A program made the translations under genes and the position numbers. Shown in pieces: positions 25,911 through 35,508 of a stretch of 64,000 nucleotides of DNA; the stretch's first letter is position 1, and each line of letters starts with the position of its first letter. The stretch is from positions 186,001 to 250,000 of the forward strand of contig NZ_CP156627.1 in the NCBI RefSeq assembly GCF_039852015.1. Direction: 5' to 3'. The DNA is from Robbsia sp. KACC 23696. GTDB taxonomy: Bacteria > Pseudomonadota > Gammaproteobacteria > Burkholderiales > Burkholderiaceae. The notes beneath the pieces were generated by a model. That model made no database searches. It saw nothing but the letters and a program-made list of their open reading frames with translations, and was not told where the DNA came from.

Positions 25911-27368
25911 TCAATGGGGGATGACCGGCGCCACGTACTGCAAGGTAAATCCCAACGCCCAGAGCAAGAATATGACGACGGGGATATGCACCAGACACTG
26001 CAGCGCCGTGAAACCGACGATGTCCTTGGCGCGCAAGCCCAGCACGCCCAGAAGCGGCAACATCCAGAACGGATTCAGCAGGTTCGGCAGCGCTTCCGCG
26101 GAGTTGTAGACCTGCACCGCCCAGCCGAGGTGCACATGCAGATCGTTGGCTGCTTGCATCACATAGGGCGCCTCCAGCAGCCACTTACCGCCGCCGGAAG
26201 GAATGAAGAAGCCCAGCACGGCCGAGTAGATGCTGATCACCGCGGCAAACGAATGCGTACTGCTGATGCTGACGAACGCATGCGCCAGAACCGTCGCCAG
26301 CGAGTTGCCGCCAAAGCCGATGGCACCGGTCATGATCGCCGCGATACCGCCATAAAAAGGGAACTGAATCAGCACGCCGGACGTTGCCGGTATGGCACCC
26401 ACGGCGGCATCGAGAAAACTTCTCGGACGCCAGTGCAGCAACAATCCCAACAGCAACATCACGAAGTTGTACGTATTCAAATTCGAGATTGCAAGAAGGA
26501 AATTCTTGCCGGCGAACTCCTGAATCAGCCAACCGGCTCCCAACGCAACAATCAGAATCGTCAAGATCGGACTGTATTCCAACCATTCTCCCGGGCGGGT
26601 CCGCTTCGGCAGCGTCTTCGGCGCCACCGACACATCCACGCCGAGATCCTGCGCCGTTACCGCGCTGTGCTCCGACGGCGACGACCAGAACGCGATGGCG
26701 GTCGAGAGCACGATCAACACCAGCGCCAAAGCGCCGGATTGCCACAGGAAGATGGTTTCAGCAAACGGAATAACGCCGGTGATACTCAAAATGGACTTTG
26801 GCAGCGAACTGGCGTTTGCCTGCAACTGCGCCGCCGCGGAGCTGATGCCCAGGCCCCAAATGCAGCCCAGGCCGAGGTAGGCCGCGGCGCCGGCAGCGCG
26901 ATAGTCCATCCGGATATCGGTGCGACGTGCGATCTCGCGCGCGAGCAAGCCGCTGAACACCAAACTCACGGCCCAATTGAGCAGGGAGATGCACATCGTC
27001 AACAGCGCAATGAAGGCTACCGCCGATCTGCCGCTTTTCGGGATACGTGCCATCAGGGTGATGAGGCGGCCAGCCGGCGGCGAGCGCGCGATGATATACC
27101 CGGTCACGGCGATCATCGCCTGCTGCAAGGTAAAGGCGATCAAACTCCAGAAGCCGTCGCCAAAGGACTTCGCCACCGCTTTTACCGGTGCGCCATTGAA
27201 CAGCGCGGCCGCAGCGACGATGACCACCGCCAGCGCAACGAACACGAACGCATCAGGGAACCAGCGCTCTGCCCACGCGGCAAATCGCATCGCCAATCGC
27301 GCAAGCCAACTTTCCCTCCGCGTGTCCGGCAACGCTCGGATTCCCCTCCCCGCCTGCATCCTTTTCAT
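25911..27368 (-). CDS. AtoE/TIGR00366-type short-chain fatty acid transporter
   Basis: The 485-residue product from ATG 27368 (MKRMQAGRGIRALPD) is a polytopic membrane protein. It opens with WLARLAMRFAAWAERWFPDAFVFVALAVV and carries the family's DGFWSLIAFTLQQAMIAVTGY and GGNSLATVLAHAFVSISSTHSFA segments, with about a dozen spans. E. coli AtoE imports short-chain fatty acids and related carboxylates. The gene sits 145 bases upstream of the DpkA-like gene on the same strand, probably in one transcript, and diverges from a LysR gene. An upstream in-frame start at 27641 would overlap the LysR gene and is rejected. Confidence 0.87.
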   Translation of the reverse strand: MKRMQAGRGIRALPDTRRESWLARLAMRFAAWAERWFPDAFVFVALAVVIVAAAALFNGAPVKAVAKSFGDGFWSLIAFTLQQAMIAVTGYIIARSPPAGRLITLMARIPKSGRSAVAFIALLTMCISLLNWAVSLVFSGLLAREIARRTDIRMDYRAAGAAAYLGLGCIWGLGISSAAAQLQANASSLPKSILSITGVIPFAETIFLWQSGALALVLIVLSTAIAFWSSPSEHSAVTAQDLGVDVSVAPKTLPKRTRPGEWLEYSPILTILIVALGAGWLIQEFAGKNFLLAISNLNTYNFVMLLLGLLLHWRPRSFLDAAVGAIPATSGVLIQFPFYGGIAAIMTGAIGFGGNSLATVLAHAFVSISSTHSFAAVISIYSAVLGFFIPSGGGKWLLEAPYVMQAANDLHVHLGWAVQVYNSAEALPNLLNPFWMLPLLGVLGLRAKDIVGFTALQCLVHIPVVIFLLWALGFTLQYVAPVIPH

Positions 27369-27498
27369 TCTGATCGCCCCGAAGCTGTTTGGTTTAAGTG
27401 CCACGCCGCACAACGTCCGTTTTATATATCGCAGACTGGAAGGCGGCCCACCTTGACGCAGGTGATGGCAGTTCGGAGGGTAGCGCGTCATAAATCTC

Positions 27499-27522
27499 GG
27501 GAAATACTGATATCCTATTCCC
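27499..27522. promoter_or_regulatory. Possible LysR operator in the divergent region
   Basis: The imperfect inverted repeat GGGAA-N14-TTCCC, with an AT-rich middle containing GATATC, lies about 130 bases upstream of the transporter start and 29 bases before the LysR ATG at 27551. The position suits an autoregulating LysR site. Confidence 0.35.
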
Positions 27523-27550
27523 AGATATGGCTTCCTCCTATATTGAGAAC

Positions 27551-28471
27551 ATGTCCTATACGCTTCAGCAATTGCGGCACTTCGCGGCGGTCGCCGAAAC
27601 CGGTTCCGTTTCGCGCGCGGCGGAGAAATGCTACATCTCACAGCCGTCCCTTAGCGCCTCGCTGAAAAATCTCTCGGAATTGCTTGGTACCCCGTTATTC
27701 ACGCGGCAACGTACCGGCGTCGCGTTGACGGCGGAAGGTGAGCGGTTTTTCAAGCACACGCGCCAGATCTTGCAAGATGTCGCACGCGCCGATCTGGACA
27801 TGCGGCAGCAGCCCACGAGCGTCGGCGGCGTCGTGCGAATTGGCGTGACGGAAACCATCAGCGGCTATCTCGTACCGGCCCTGTTATTGGAATCCCGCCG
27901 GCTTTTCCCCGATCTCGATATTCAGTTGGTAGAAGACGAAAGACGCGGCATCCAGCGCGCGCTCCTGAAGCGGGAGGTCGATTTCGCGCTGCTGCTTGTC
28001 TCGAATATGCAACCGATCGACGCGATCAGCATCCGGCCGCTGCTCGATTTTCCGCGGAAGCTCTGGTTCTCCGTCGATCATCCGCTGCGGGATCGCGCGA
28101 CCATCAGCCTGCAAGATGTTGCGGAATGGGATTTCTACCTGCTGGACAAGGACGAGCACGTACAGACGACCAAGAAGTATTGGGCGAGCTACGGTTTGGC
28201 GCCGAAGGTGGTGATGAAGACCAAATCGCCGGAAGCCATTCGCAGCCTCGTAGCCAACGGCCTTGGCGTGACGATTCTCTCGGACCTGACGTATCGCGAA
28301 TGGTCCCACGAAGGCGGGCGTATCGTTCGGCGCACGCTGTCCGACCCGATACCGACGATGGCGCTCGGCTTTGCCTTCCGGAAGGACGAAATCCTGCTCC
28401 CCGCAGTGACGCATATCGTCGACATGCTCCGTGCCTTTGCGGGGGGCGGCGTCAAGGGCGCGACGTTTTAA
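27551..28471 (+). CDS. LysR-family transcriptional regulator (CbbR/OxyR-like layout)
   Basis: The start at 27551 (MSYTLQQLRHFAAVAETGSV) is the normal LysR N-terminus; the in-frame ATG at 27527 adds eight residues and lacks a ribosome site. The 306-residue product has the HTH (AAEKCYISQPSLSASLKNLSELL) and an effector domain starting near VVRIGVTETISGYLVPALLL. It is divergent to the AtoE-type transporter and DpkA-like genes. Its last 20 bases overlap the 3' end of the next, opposite-strand LysR gene. Confidence 0.92.
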   Translation: MSYTLQQLRHFAAVAETGSVSRAAEKCYISQPSLSASLKNLSELLGTPLFTRQRTGVALTAEGERFFKHTRQILQDVARADLDMRQQPTSVGGVVRIGVTETISGYLVPALLLESRRLFPDLDIQLVEDERRGIQRALLKREVDFALLLVSNMQPIDAISIRPLLDFPRKLWFSVDHPLRDRATISLQDVAEWDFYLLDKDEHVQTTKKYWASYGLAPKVVMKTKSPEAIRSLVANGLGVTILSDLTYREWSHEGGRIVRRTLSDPIPTMALGFAFRKDEILLPAVTHIVDMLRAFAGGGVKGATF

Positions 28472-29384
28472 GCACGCCCTCCGGCTCGGCCATCGCCGTG
28501 ATCCAGCGCTCGAAGGCCTGAACCGCCGGATCGTCGGCGCGATCCGGATGCGTCACCAAGGTGTAGTCGTCGGCACGCCATGTCGGCGCGGGGATCGGGC
28601 AGACCAGACGTCCGGCGGCGAGATCCCGTTGGATCAGCGGCAGCGATACCAGCGCGACGCCCAAGCCCTCGATCGCCGCCGCCAATTGCAAATACGCATG
28701 CTCGAACTCCACATGCCGCGCTGGCTTTAACTCCGCTGCGCCGGCCGCATCCAACCAATGCGACCACCCCGCGCGCGTACTCGCGGAATGCAGCAGCGTG
28801 TGATGCCGCAAGTCCGCGACTTGCTGAATGGGCAGACGACTTAACAGCGTGGGGCTACAGACCGGCAGTCGAACGTCCGCCATCAAGGCACGCGATTGCA
28901 CCGCCTGTCCCGCCTCATGGCCGGATCGCACGCCGATGTCGTAGGCATCACCGATATAGCGCAGCTTGCGCGACGTCGTCGACACGCGAACATCGATGTC
29001 CGGAAACTGCGCCTGGAAATCCGCAAGGCGCGGCAATAGCCAGCACAGCGCAAAGCTGGCCAGCACATTGACACGAACCCTGCCCGAGATCCGACGAACC
29101 GCGGCATCGCCACGAACACGGGATGCCGCCGAAGACAGTCGGCGGAACGCACCGCTCACATCGTCGAGCAATCCCGCGCCCTCGTCGGTCAGCACCACCC
29201 CGCTGGCGCGTCTCTCGAAAAGCGGCACGCCGAACCAATCCTCCAGCAAGCGGATCTGCTTGCCGACGGCCCAGTGCGTCACATGCAGGTCCACCGCAGC
29301 CGAGGCGAAACTGCCCTGCCGCGCAACCGCCTCGAAGTGACGCAATGCGTTCAGCGGCGGCAATCGATCCGGCTGTTTATCCAT
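28452..29384 (-). CDS. LysR-family transcriptional regulator (GcvA-like)
   Basis: The 310-residue product starts at an ATG with GGAGGG eight bases upstream. The HTH has the GcvA-type wording: LPPLNALRHFEAVARQGSFA, then DLHVTHWAVGKQIRLLEDW and FGVPLFERRASGVVLTDEG. The effector domain contains SYxxG-like GVRSGHEAGQAVQ. It diverges from the MFS exporter gene (178 bases between starts) and probably controls it. Confidence 0.92.
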   Translation of the reverse strand: MDKQPDRLPPLNALRHFEAVARQGSFASAAVDLHVTHWAVGKQIRLLEDWFGVPLFERRASGVVLTDEGAGLLDDVSGAFRRLSSAASRVRGDAAVRRISGRVRVNVLASFALCWLLPRLADFQAQFPDIDVRVSTTSRKLRYIGDAYDIGVRSGHEAGQAVQSRALMADVRLPVCSPTLLSRLPIQQVADLRHHTLLHSASTRAGWSHWLDAAGAAELKPARHVEFEHAYLQLAAAIEGLGVALVSLPLIQRDLAAGRLVCPIPAPTWRADDYTLVTHPDRADDPAVQAFERWITAMAEPEGVLKTSRP

Positions 29385-29562
29385 TCGCCATTCCCTCCAT
29401 GACGTGACTTTTTCTCCCCTATCGCGCGATATTACGTCAATTGAGGCGCCGGGAGCACCGTCATAAAATAGTCATCTTCTCCGGCGCATCGCAAGACGGG
29501 TCTTTATTTCCCTCGACGCTGCGCCCGACCGTCTCCACGCTCCGTCCTAAAAAAGGCCTTGC

Positions 29563-30834
29563 ATGCGCCTGATCCCCCCGTTCCGATTTCCCGGTGCGCC
29601 GTCGCCGGACACGACGCCGCCCGGGCCCGCGCGGGACACCCGCAAACGCGTGCTGTGGCTGTCCTGTATCGCGCATGCGCTACATGATGGCTATACCGAT
29701 ATGATTTACGCGTTGCTGCCGGTGTGGCAGTCGGATTTCGGACTCAGCTATGGCGCACTGGCAGTGCTGCGCGGCATCTATGCCGGCACGATGGCCGGCC
29801 TGCAATTACCCGCTGGAAGACTTGCACAGTGGCTCGGTAGTCGCGCGACATTGGCACTCGGCACTTTCTTCGCGGCGCTCGGCTATGCGCTGGCCGGTCT
29901 GTCGGGTGGCTTGGTGGGACTTTGCATCGCCCTGGCCCTTTCCGGGAGCGGCTCGAGCACCCAGCATCCCTTGGCCTCGGGCGCCGTCTCGCGCAGTTAT
30001 GGCAAAAATGCACGCGGCCCCCTCGGCATCTATAACTTCGCCGGCGATCTCGGAAAGTCCGCACTGCCTGCCGCCATCTCACTGATGGTGACGGTGATGC
30101 CCTGGCGACACGCTCTGTGGATCGTCTCAATAATCGGCTTTGTCGTGGCGGCGGTGCTCGCCGTGGCGTTTCCCGCGATCTCCCGCCATACCCTGCCGGA
30201 AACCGACGTCGCGCGCGCGCCCGGTACCGCGCCTTCCGCCAGCAAGCCCGCATCGCAGCGCGCCGCGCCTCAAAGCGACCGTGTCGGCTTTACCGTGCTG
30301 CTGACGATCGGCATCCTCGATACCGGCGTGCGCATGGGCCTGCTGACCTTCCTCCCTTTCTTGATGAAAGAAAAAGGCGCGAGCGGCGCGCTGATCGGCA
30401 CCGCCTTGGCGCTGGTCTTTATCGGCGGCGCGGCCGGCAAATTCGCCTGCGGCTGGCTCGGTGCGCGCATGGGCGTTATCGGGACCGTCCTGGCGACGGA
30501 AAGCGGCACGGCCGCCGCCATCCTCGCCGTACTGGTCTGCCCCTTGCCGCTGGCCATCGTCCTGCTGCCGTTTCTCGGCATGATGTTGAACGGCACGTCG
30601 TCGGTGCTGTACGGCACCGTGCCCGAGTTGACCTCGTCGGACCGGACCGAGCGCGCGTTTGCCGTCTTCTACACAGGGACAATCGGGGCGGGAGCCATCG
30701 CGCCGGTGATCTACGGCGTACTCGGCGACCGCATCGGCGTCCACGGCGCGACGATCGCCACCGCGGCCACGGCGCTGGCAATCCTACCGCTGGCCCTGCG
30801 CCTGCGCGGCGCACTCGCCGATACCGCGCCTTAG
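29563..30834 (+). CDS. MFS transporter, fosmidomycin-resistance (Fsr)-like
   Basis: This 423-residue protein has twelve predicted spans. The N-terminal CIAHALHDGYTDMIYALLPV is the hallmark of the Fsr branch of the major facilitator superfamily, as is SGSGSSTQHPLASGAVSR in the fourth to fifth span. A polar, basic loop (about residues 213-240) separates the halves. Fsr exports fosmidomycin and other antimicrobials in E. coli; the substrate here is unknown. The divergent GcvA-like LysR gene is the likely regulator. Confidence 0.88.
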   Translation: MRLIPPFRFPGAPSPDTTPPGPARDTRKRVLWLSCIAHALHDGYTDMIYALLPVWQSDFGLSYGALAVLRGIYAGTMAGLQLPAGRLAQWLGSRATLALGTFFAALGYALAGLSGGLVGLCIALALSGSGSSTQHPLASGAVSRSYGKNARGPLGIYNFAGDLGKSALPAAISLMVTVMPWRHALWIVSIIGFVVAAVLAVAFPAISRHTLPETDVARAPGTAPSASKPASQRAAPQSDRVGFTVLLTIGILDTGVRMGLLTFLPFLMKEKGASGALIGTALALVFIGGAAGKFACGWLGARMGVIGTVLATESGTAAAILAVLVCPLPLAIVLLPFLGMMLNGTSSVLYGTVPELTSSDRTERAFAVFYTGTIGAGAIAPVIYGVLGDRIGVHGATIATAATALAILPLALRLRGALADTAP

Positions 30835-30990
30835 CCGCTCCAGCGCTTACGCCGAGATGGCGGCTGCAAACCTCTCCGTGGCCATCGCAACGGCCGGCAC
30901 TTTTTCCGCTACTCTAGTGCCATCGCCCCAGTTGACCGCTAACGACGGTCATTGGACACTGATGGGTCCGAGCACGAGAGAAGAGTCTTT

Positions 30991-32718
30991 ATGCGGGTGT
31001 TGAGCAACGACCATCAATGTGCCGGCTGGCATGGCGAGATGGCGCATCGAATCCAGGAATTCGATTGGTCCACGACCTCCCTCGGACCGCTAGACCGCTG
31101 GTCGAGCAGCTTGCGCGCCGCCGTGCGGTTGGTGCTCGCCTCGCCGGTCCCCCTCGTCATGTTGTGGGGCGAAGCAGGCTATATGATTTACAACGATGCC
31201 TATTCCGGCTTCGCCGGCGGGCGGCATCCTTTCCTGTTGGGCGCACCGGTCGAGACCGGATGGCCCGAAGTCGCCGCCTTCAACCGCAATGTCGTCAACA
31301 CCTGTCTCGCCGGAGGCACCCTGTCGTACCGCGACAAGGAACTCGTGCTGTTCCGCAACGGCCAGGCAGAGGACGTCTGGATGGACTTGTATTACAGTCC
31401 TGTCATCGAAGACGACGGCAGCCCGGCAGGCGTCATAGCGATCGTCATCGAGACCACGGAACGCGTTATCGCCGGACGCCAACGCGATGCGGTGGAAGCC
31501 GATCTGATTCAACTGACGCGCCATCTCGAGCAACGTGTCGCCGATGCGGTGAAGGCACACGCCGAGGTAGAGGAGCAGCTGCGGCAATCGCAAAAAATGG
31601 AAGCGATCGGCGCATTGACCGGCGGCGTCGCGCACGACTTCAACAACATCCTGCAAATCATTTCCGGCAATCTGCAGCTGCTTTCCATGCAGGAGCGTCA
31701 GAACGAGAATGTGCAGAACCGCGTAGGCATCGCCTTGGCCGCCGTCGACCGTGGGGCCAAGCTCTCGTCGCAATTGCTGGCGTTCGCACGGCGCCAGCCG
31801 CTCTCGCCCGCCGCCGTCAATCCGCGCCGCATCTTCGACGATCTGAACAGTCTGCTCGAACGTGCGGTGGGCGAAAACATCGCCGTGCAAATGCAGCTTC
31901 CCAGCGAACCCTGGCTGATACACGTCGATCGCAACCGCCTCGAAAATGCCGTCCTGAATCTCGCCATCAATTCCCGCGATGCGATGGATAGCGAAGGCGA
32001 GCTACAGGTCATGGCCGAGAATGTGATGCTCGATCACACCGATCTGGTTGGCGCCGAGGTCGGGCCCGGCGCCTACGTACGCATCAGCGTCCGGGACAAC
32101 GGGCCGGGCATGTCGGCCGAGGTGATCGAACGGGCCTGCGAACCTTTCTTCACCACCAAGGAATTCGGGCGGGGGACCGGGCTGGGATTGAGCATGGTGT
32201 TCGGCTTTGTCCGGCAAAGCGGCGGCCATTTATCGATCGAGAGCGAACTTGGATTCGGCACCACGGTGCATATGCACTTCCCGCGCTGCCTCGGTCAGGA
32301 AACGCCTTCCGAACGCAGCGTCTCGGTATTGCCCGGTGGCGGCAATGAAACGATTCTGGTCGTCGAGGACGACGCCGGCGTGCGTGCGACGTCGGTCGCG
32401 CTATTGCACGAACTCGGCTACACCGTGCATCAGGCGTGCGATGCCGGCGCTGCGTTGTCGATGCTGAAGAATGGCGTCAAGGTCGACCTGATCTTCACCG
32501 ACGTCGTTATGCCCGGTCAGGTTCGGAGCGCCGATCTCGCCGCCTGGGCGCGCAATCACTACCCACCGATTCCGGTGCTTTTCACGTCCGGCCATACCCG
32601 CGACATCATCTCGAAAAACAACGTTTTGGCGCCGGACGTTCGCTTGCTGACGAAACCCTATCTACCCGAAGCACTGTCCACCATGGTCCGGGAACTGCTC
32701 GCGCGCCGCGAAACGTGA
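30991..32718 (+). CDS. PAS-containing hybrid sensor histidine kinase with receiver domain
   Basis: The start at 30991 (MRVLSNDHQCAGWHGE) has GAGAAGAG upstream; the 575-residue product is soluble. A PAS domain (about 15-160) has the typical FDWSTTSLGPLDRWSSSLR and MIYNDAYSGFAGGRHP. A short coiled coil leads to HisKA with His215 in GGVAHDFNNILQII, then an HATPase (NLAINSRDAMD, GPGMS, GTGLGLSMVFG). The C-terminal receiver has acidic Asp460/461 and phospho-acceptor Asp504 (IFTDVVMPG). It could relay phosphate to an unlinked regulator. It faces a second hybrid kinase tail to tail. Confidence 0.92.
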   Translation: MRVLSNDHQCAGWHGEMAHRIQEFDWSTTSLGPLDRWSSSLRAAVRLVLASPVPLVMLWGEAGYMIYNDAYSGFAGGRHPFLLGAPVETGWPEVAAFNRNVVNTCLAGGTLSYRDKELVLFRNGQAEDVWMDLYYSPVIEDDGSPAGVIAIVIETTERVIAGRQRDAVEADLIQLTRHLEQRVADAVKAHAEVEEQLRQSQKMEAIGALTGGVAHDFNNILQIISGNLQLLSMQERQNENVQNRVGIALAAVDRGAKLSSQLLAFARRQPLSPAAVNPRRIFDDLNSLLERAVGENIAVQMQLPSEPWLIHVDRNRLENAVLNLAINSRDAMDSEGELQVMAENVMLDHTDLVGAEVGPGAYVRISVRDNGPGMSAEVIERACEPFFTTKEFGRGTGLGLSMVFGFVRQSGGHLSIESELGFGTTVHMHFPRCLGQETPSERSVSVLPGGGNETILVVEDDAGVRATSVALLHELGYTVHQACDAGAALSMLKNGVKVDLIFTDVVMPGQVRSADLAAWARNHYPPIPVLFTSGHTRDIISKNNVLAPDVRLLTKPYLPEALSTMVRELLARRET

Positions 32719-32746
32719 TTCGGCATGCCGCATGATGGATGCGTGG

Positions 32747-34849
32747 CTATTGCTCGACCGCAAAGCGGGCTACCGTCGACAGCAACGCGTCGATCGGCAC
32801 CGGCTTGCGCAGCACAATGGCATCGCTCAACTGTTCCAGCGCGAGCGTGTCCGCATAGCCGCTGACGAAGATGATCGGCAGCGTCGGCTGCAGCTCGCGC
32901 GCGAGACGTGCGACTTGGGCGCCGTTGAGGCCCGGCATCAGATAGTCGATCACCGCGACGGCAGGCTTGATCGATGCCAAGGCCGCGAGACCGGCCTTGC
33001 CATCGGCCGCCTCGATGACCTCATGGCCGCTGCAGCGGAACAGCTCGGCCATGGCCGCACGCACTTCTTCATCGTCATCGATCAGCAGCACCGGCGCCCG
33101 TGACGCGTGCGTCGCCGCCGGCTGCGATGCATGTGGTTCGGGCATCGTCGGCTGGATCACCGGCTCGGTCCGCAGCAGCAACAGATCGACGGTCGTCCCA
33201 CGGCCCACGTCGCTGGTAATGCGCAGCTCGCCGCCACTTTGCCGCATGACGCCGTAGACCTGCGCCAATCCGAGACCGGAGCGCTTGCTCGCCTCCTTCG
33301 TCGTAAAAAACGGCTCGATCGCGCGGGCCGCAACGTCCGGCGTCATGCCGAGCCCGTCGTCGACGACATGGATGGCGACGAATTGCCGAGGCTGCGTATC
33401 GACGGTTTCGATGACCGAGGGCGACGTGCCGATGCGCAGATGGCCCCCCATCGGCATCGCGTCGCGCGCATTGATCGCAAGGTTCAGAATGGCCAGTTGC
33501 AGTTGCTCGGGGTCCGTCCGCACCCAAACGCCCGCCGTCTGCACGTCCAGCACGACATCGACGTCAGGACCCAGCGCGTTGCCGACGAGTTCGCGCGCCC
33601 CTTCGATGACCACATCCAGCTCGACCGCGCGAACATCGATCAACTGCGTCCGAGAAAACACCAGCAACTGCTTCGTCAGGCGCTCGCCGCGTTGCGCGGC
33701 GGTCTCGATACTTTCGAGATGACCGTGACCCGGGTGACCCGGCGCGATGTATTGGCGAACCAGATGCAGATTGCCGCTGACGGCCATCAGCATATTATTG
33801 AAATCATGCGCGATGCCGCCCGTCAATTGACCGAGCGCCTCCAAGCGCTGCGCGCGGTACATACCCGATTCCGCCTTCCGCCGTTCCTCGCCCTGCGTGA
33901 GTAACAAGGCCGCTTGTTCCGCCAGTTGTCGATTCAGATCCGACGCCGCATGTTGCTCGAAACGCGCGAGCGCGGCGTAGGCATTCTCGCGGTTTTCACG
34001 GGCGAGTCCTTCTCTGAAAATCAACAGCAGCAGCGGCGCGAGAATCAGCAGAATCAGAAACGTGACTGCCGCTTCCACACTCAGCGATTCGGCATGAATG
34101 GCGTGCAACAGCGACGCCGCCACAATGATCGGAAACACGGCCAGCAGCAAATGGCGGCGCGTCGCGCGACCGGACGCGCTCGCCGACGTGATCAACGCCG
34201 CCCATCCTTGCTCGGGATCGGTGACGATGAACGCGGCCGACAACAGGAACAGCGCGCCAGCCGTCGGCGTCGACATCGTCGAGTAGAAAAATACATGGTG
34301 CAGATCGGGCACGCCAAAGGCCAGCCCCAACAAGGCGGCACTGGCGATCAGCAGCGCGCTGCCGGTCAGGTAGTCGGCTGACACGATATGACCGGATGCA
34401 CGTCGGAACTGACCAATGGCAACCAAGGCCATGCACACGGCTGTCGCGATCGAACACTGCGCCTCAGATTTGAGATAGCCCAGCGTGATCACGCGCGATA
34501 ACAGCGGACTGACGACATCGGCGCCGGTAATAGCACGCGACACCAACGCGATGATCGCGGCCGCGAGCGCGACCGCACTGAGGGCACGTATGGCACGACC
34601 GGAATCACGCGGAGGGAGGAAGCCGGACAGGGCGAGACAGACGATGCCGACACTAGTCAGCGTGGCCATCGCCACTTGCCGTGTCGCGGCCAGCGCGGGC
34701 GATTGAATTTGCCCGAGCACGGCGCAGAATACAATCAACAACGCGACCACGCAGGCGAGCCGAACACCCACACGCGCATAGCGCGCGATACGCTCGTTAA
34801 TACGTTCGTTTGGAACGGATCGTATATCGGACGCCGACTCTGTTCGCAT
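32747..34849 (-). CDS. Membrane-bound hybrid sensor histidine kinase with receiver domain
   Basis: This 700-residue protein has an N-terminal sensor of about eight membrane spans (residues 25-280) resembling MASE-type sensors, a coiled coil (about 290-330), HisKA with His348 in GGIAHDFNNMLMAV, HATPase (NLAINARDAMP, DGLGMTP, SGLGLAQVYG) and a receiver with phospho-acceptor Asp635 (AVIDYLMPGLNG). It is related in its kinase core to the neighbour at 30991 but differs wholly in its sensor. The two stop codons are 28 bases apart. No output-domain regulator is adjacent. Confidence 0.92.
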   Translation of the reverse strand: MRTESASDIRSVPNERINERIARYARVGVRLACVVALLIVFCAVLGQIQSPALAATRQVAMATLTSVGIVCLALSGFLPPRDSGRAIRALSAVALAAAIIALVSRAITGADVVSPLLSRVITLGYLKSEAQCSIATAVCMALVAIGQFRRASGHIVSADYLTGSALLIASAALLGLAFGVPDLHHVFFYSTMSTPTAGALFLLSAAFIVTDPEQGWAALITSASASGRATRRHLLLAVFPIIVAASLLHAIHAESLSVEAAVTFLILLILAPLLLLIFREGLARENRENAYAALARFEQHAASDLNRQLAEQAALLLTQGEERRKAESGMYRAQRLEALGQLTGGIAHDFNNMLMAVSGNLHLVRQYIAPGHPGHGHLESIETAAQRGERLTKQLLVFSRTQLIDVRAVELDVVIEGARELVGNALGPDVDVVLDVQTAGVWVRTDPEQLQLAILNLAINARDAMPMGGHLRIGTSPSVIETVDTQPRQFVAIHVVDDGLGMTPDVAARAIEPFFTTKEASKRSGLGLAQVYGVMRQSGGELRITSDVGRGTTVDLLLLRTEPVIQPTMPEPHASQPAATHASRAPVLLIDDDEEVRAAMAELFRCSGHEVIEAADGKAGLAALASIKPAVAVIDYLMPGLNGAQVARLARELQPTLPIIFVSGYADTLALEQLSDAIVLRKPVPIDALLSTVARFAVEQ

Positions 34850-35003
34850 GCCCGTCGAACCTGTGTGGATCTCTTAAGATCCTTTTTATCACATCTCCGA
34901 CGCGTCAAGCGCGACATTCCATCCGTTTTGAAAACAGTGGATGCTTGCCACCACAGTGAAACAGCGCATGTCCCTCGGTGCCACCCATTTCGAGCGTTAA
35001 GAT

Positions 35004-35486
35004 TTACTGTCCACAGTCGAACAGACGCTCGGCTGCACTGAACGTTTCTGCCAACACGCGCCCCTTCGGCGTCAGCAGAAAGCGGCCGTTTTGCTCGATG
35101 ATCGTGCCGCTGTCCCGTTGCTCGATCAGACGCTTGTCGACCTCGCGGGCGCTAAAGACATCGTCGGCGTAGAAACGGTCCATTTCGTCTCGCGTCAGAC
35201 CATCGCGGGAGGCAAACAGATGCTGAATCATCCTCACGGAAGCGGACCGATCGACGCTGGCCGGCACCGTCAACACAAAGGCGTAGATGGCCAGAAAGGC
35301 CAGGAAGGCGTCTTTCGCCGCGAGCGCGATGGCCTGATCGCGGTAACGCGCGACAACGTATTGCGCGACCGACACAAAGCACGCCATGGCGATGCCTTGA
35401 TAGAGAAGCATGCCCGCGGGATGGCATTGCCGCAGAACCACAAAGAGCACCAAAAATACGGCAAAGGTTAAAACGACGGATTTCAA
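35004..35486 (-). CDS. Hypothetical small membrane protein with soluble C-terminal domain
   Basis: I do not recognise the family. A TTG start at 35486 gives 160 residues; no ATG is available before Met25. Three hydrophobic segments (about 3-19, 25-45, 58-77) are followed by a soluble domain of about 80 residues, DRFYADDVFSAREVDKRLIEQRDSG onward, which reads like a winged-helix shape (IIEQNGRFLLTPKGRVLAETF). It lies 22 bases downstream of the next membrane protein and is likely co-transcribed and functionally linked. Confidence 0.7.
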   Translation of the reverse strand: MKSVVLTFAVFLVLFVVLRQCHPAGMLLYQGIAMACFVSVAQYVVARYRDQAIALAAKDAFLAFLAIYAFVLTVPASVDRSASVRMIQHLFASRDGLTRDEMDRFYADDVFSAREVDKRLIEQRDSGTIIEQNGRFLLTPKGRVLAETFSAAERLFDCGQ

Positions 35487-35508
35487 GGACTTCTACCCTG
35501 CAACGGGC

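Noticed and set aside
25914-27665. A 583-residue plus-strand frame opposite the AtoE-type transporter
   Set aside because: It is rich in Arg, Gln and His with no domain, typical of an antisense shadow in GC-rich DNA.
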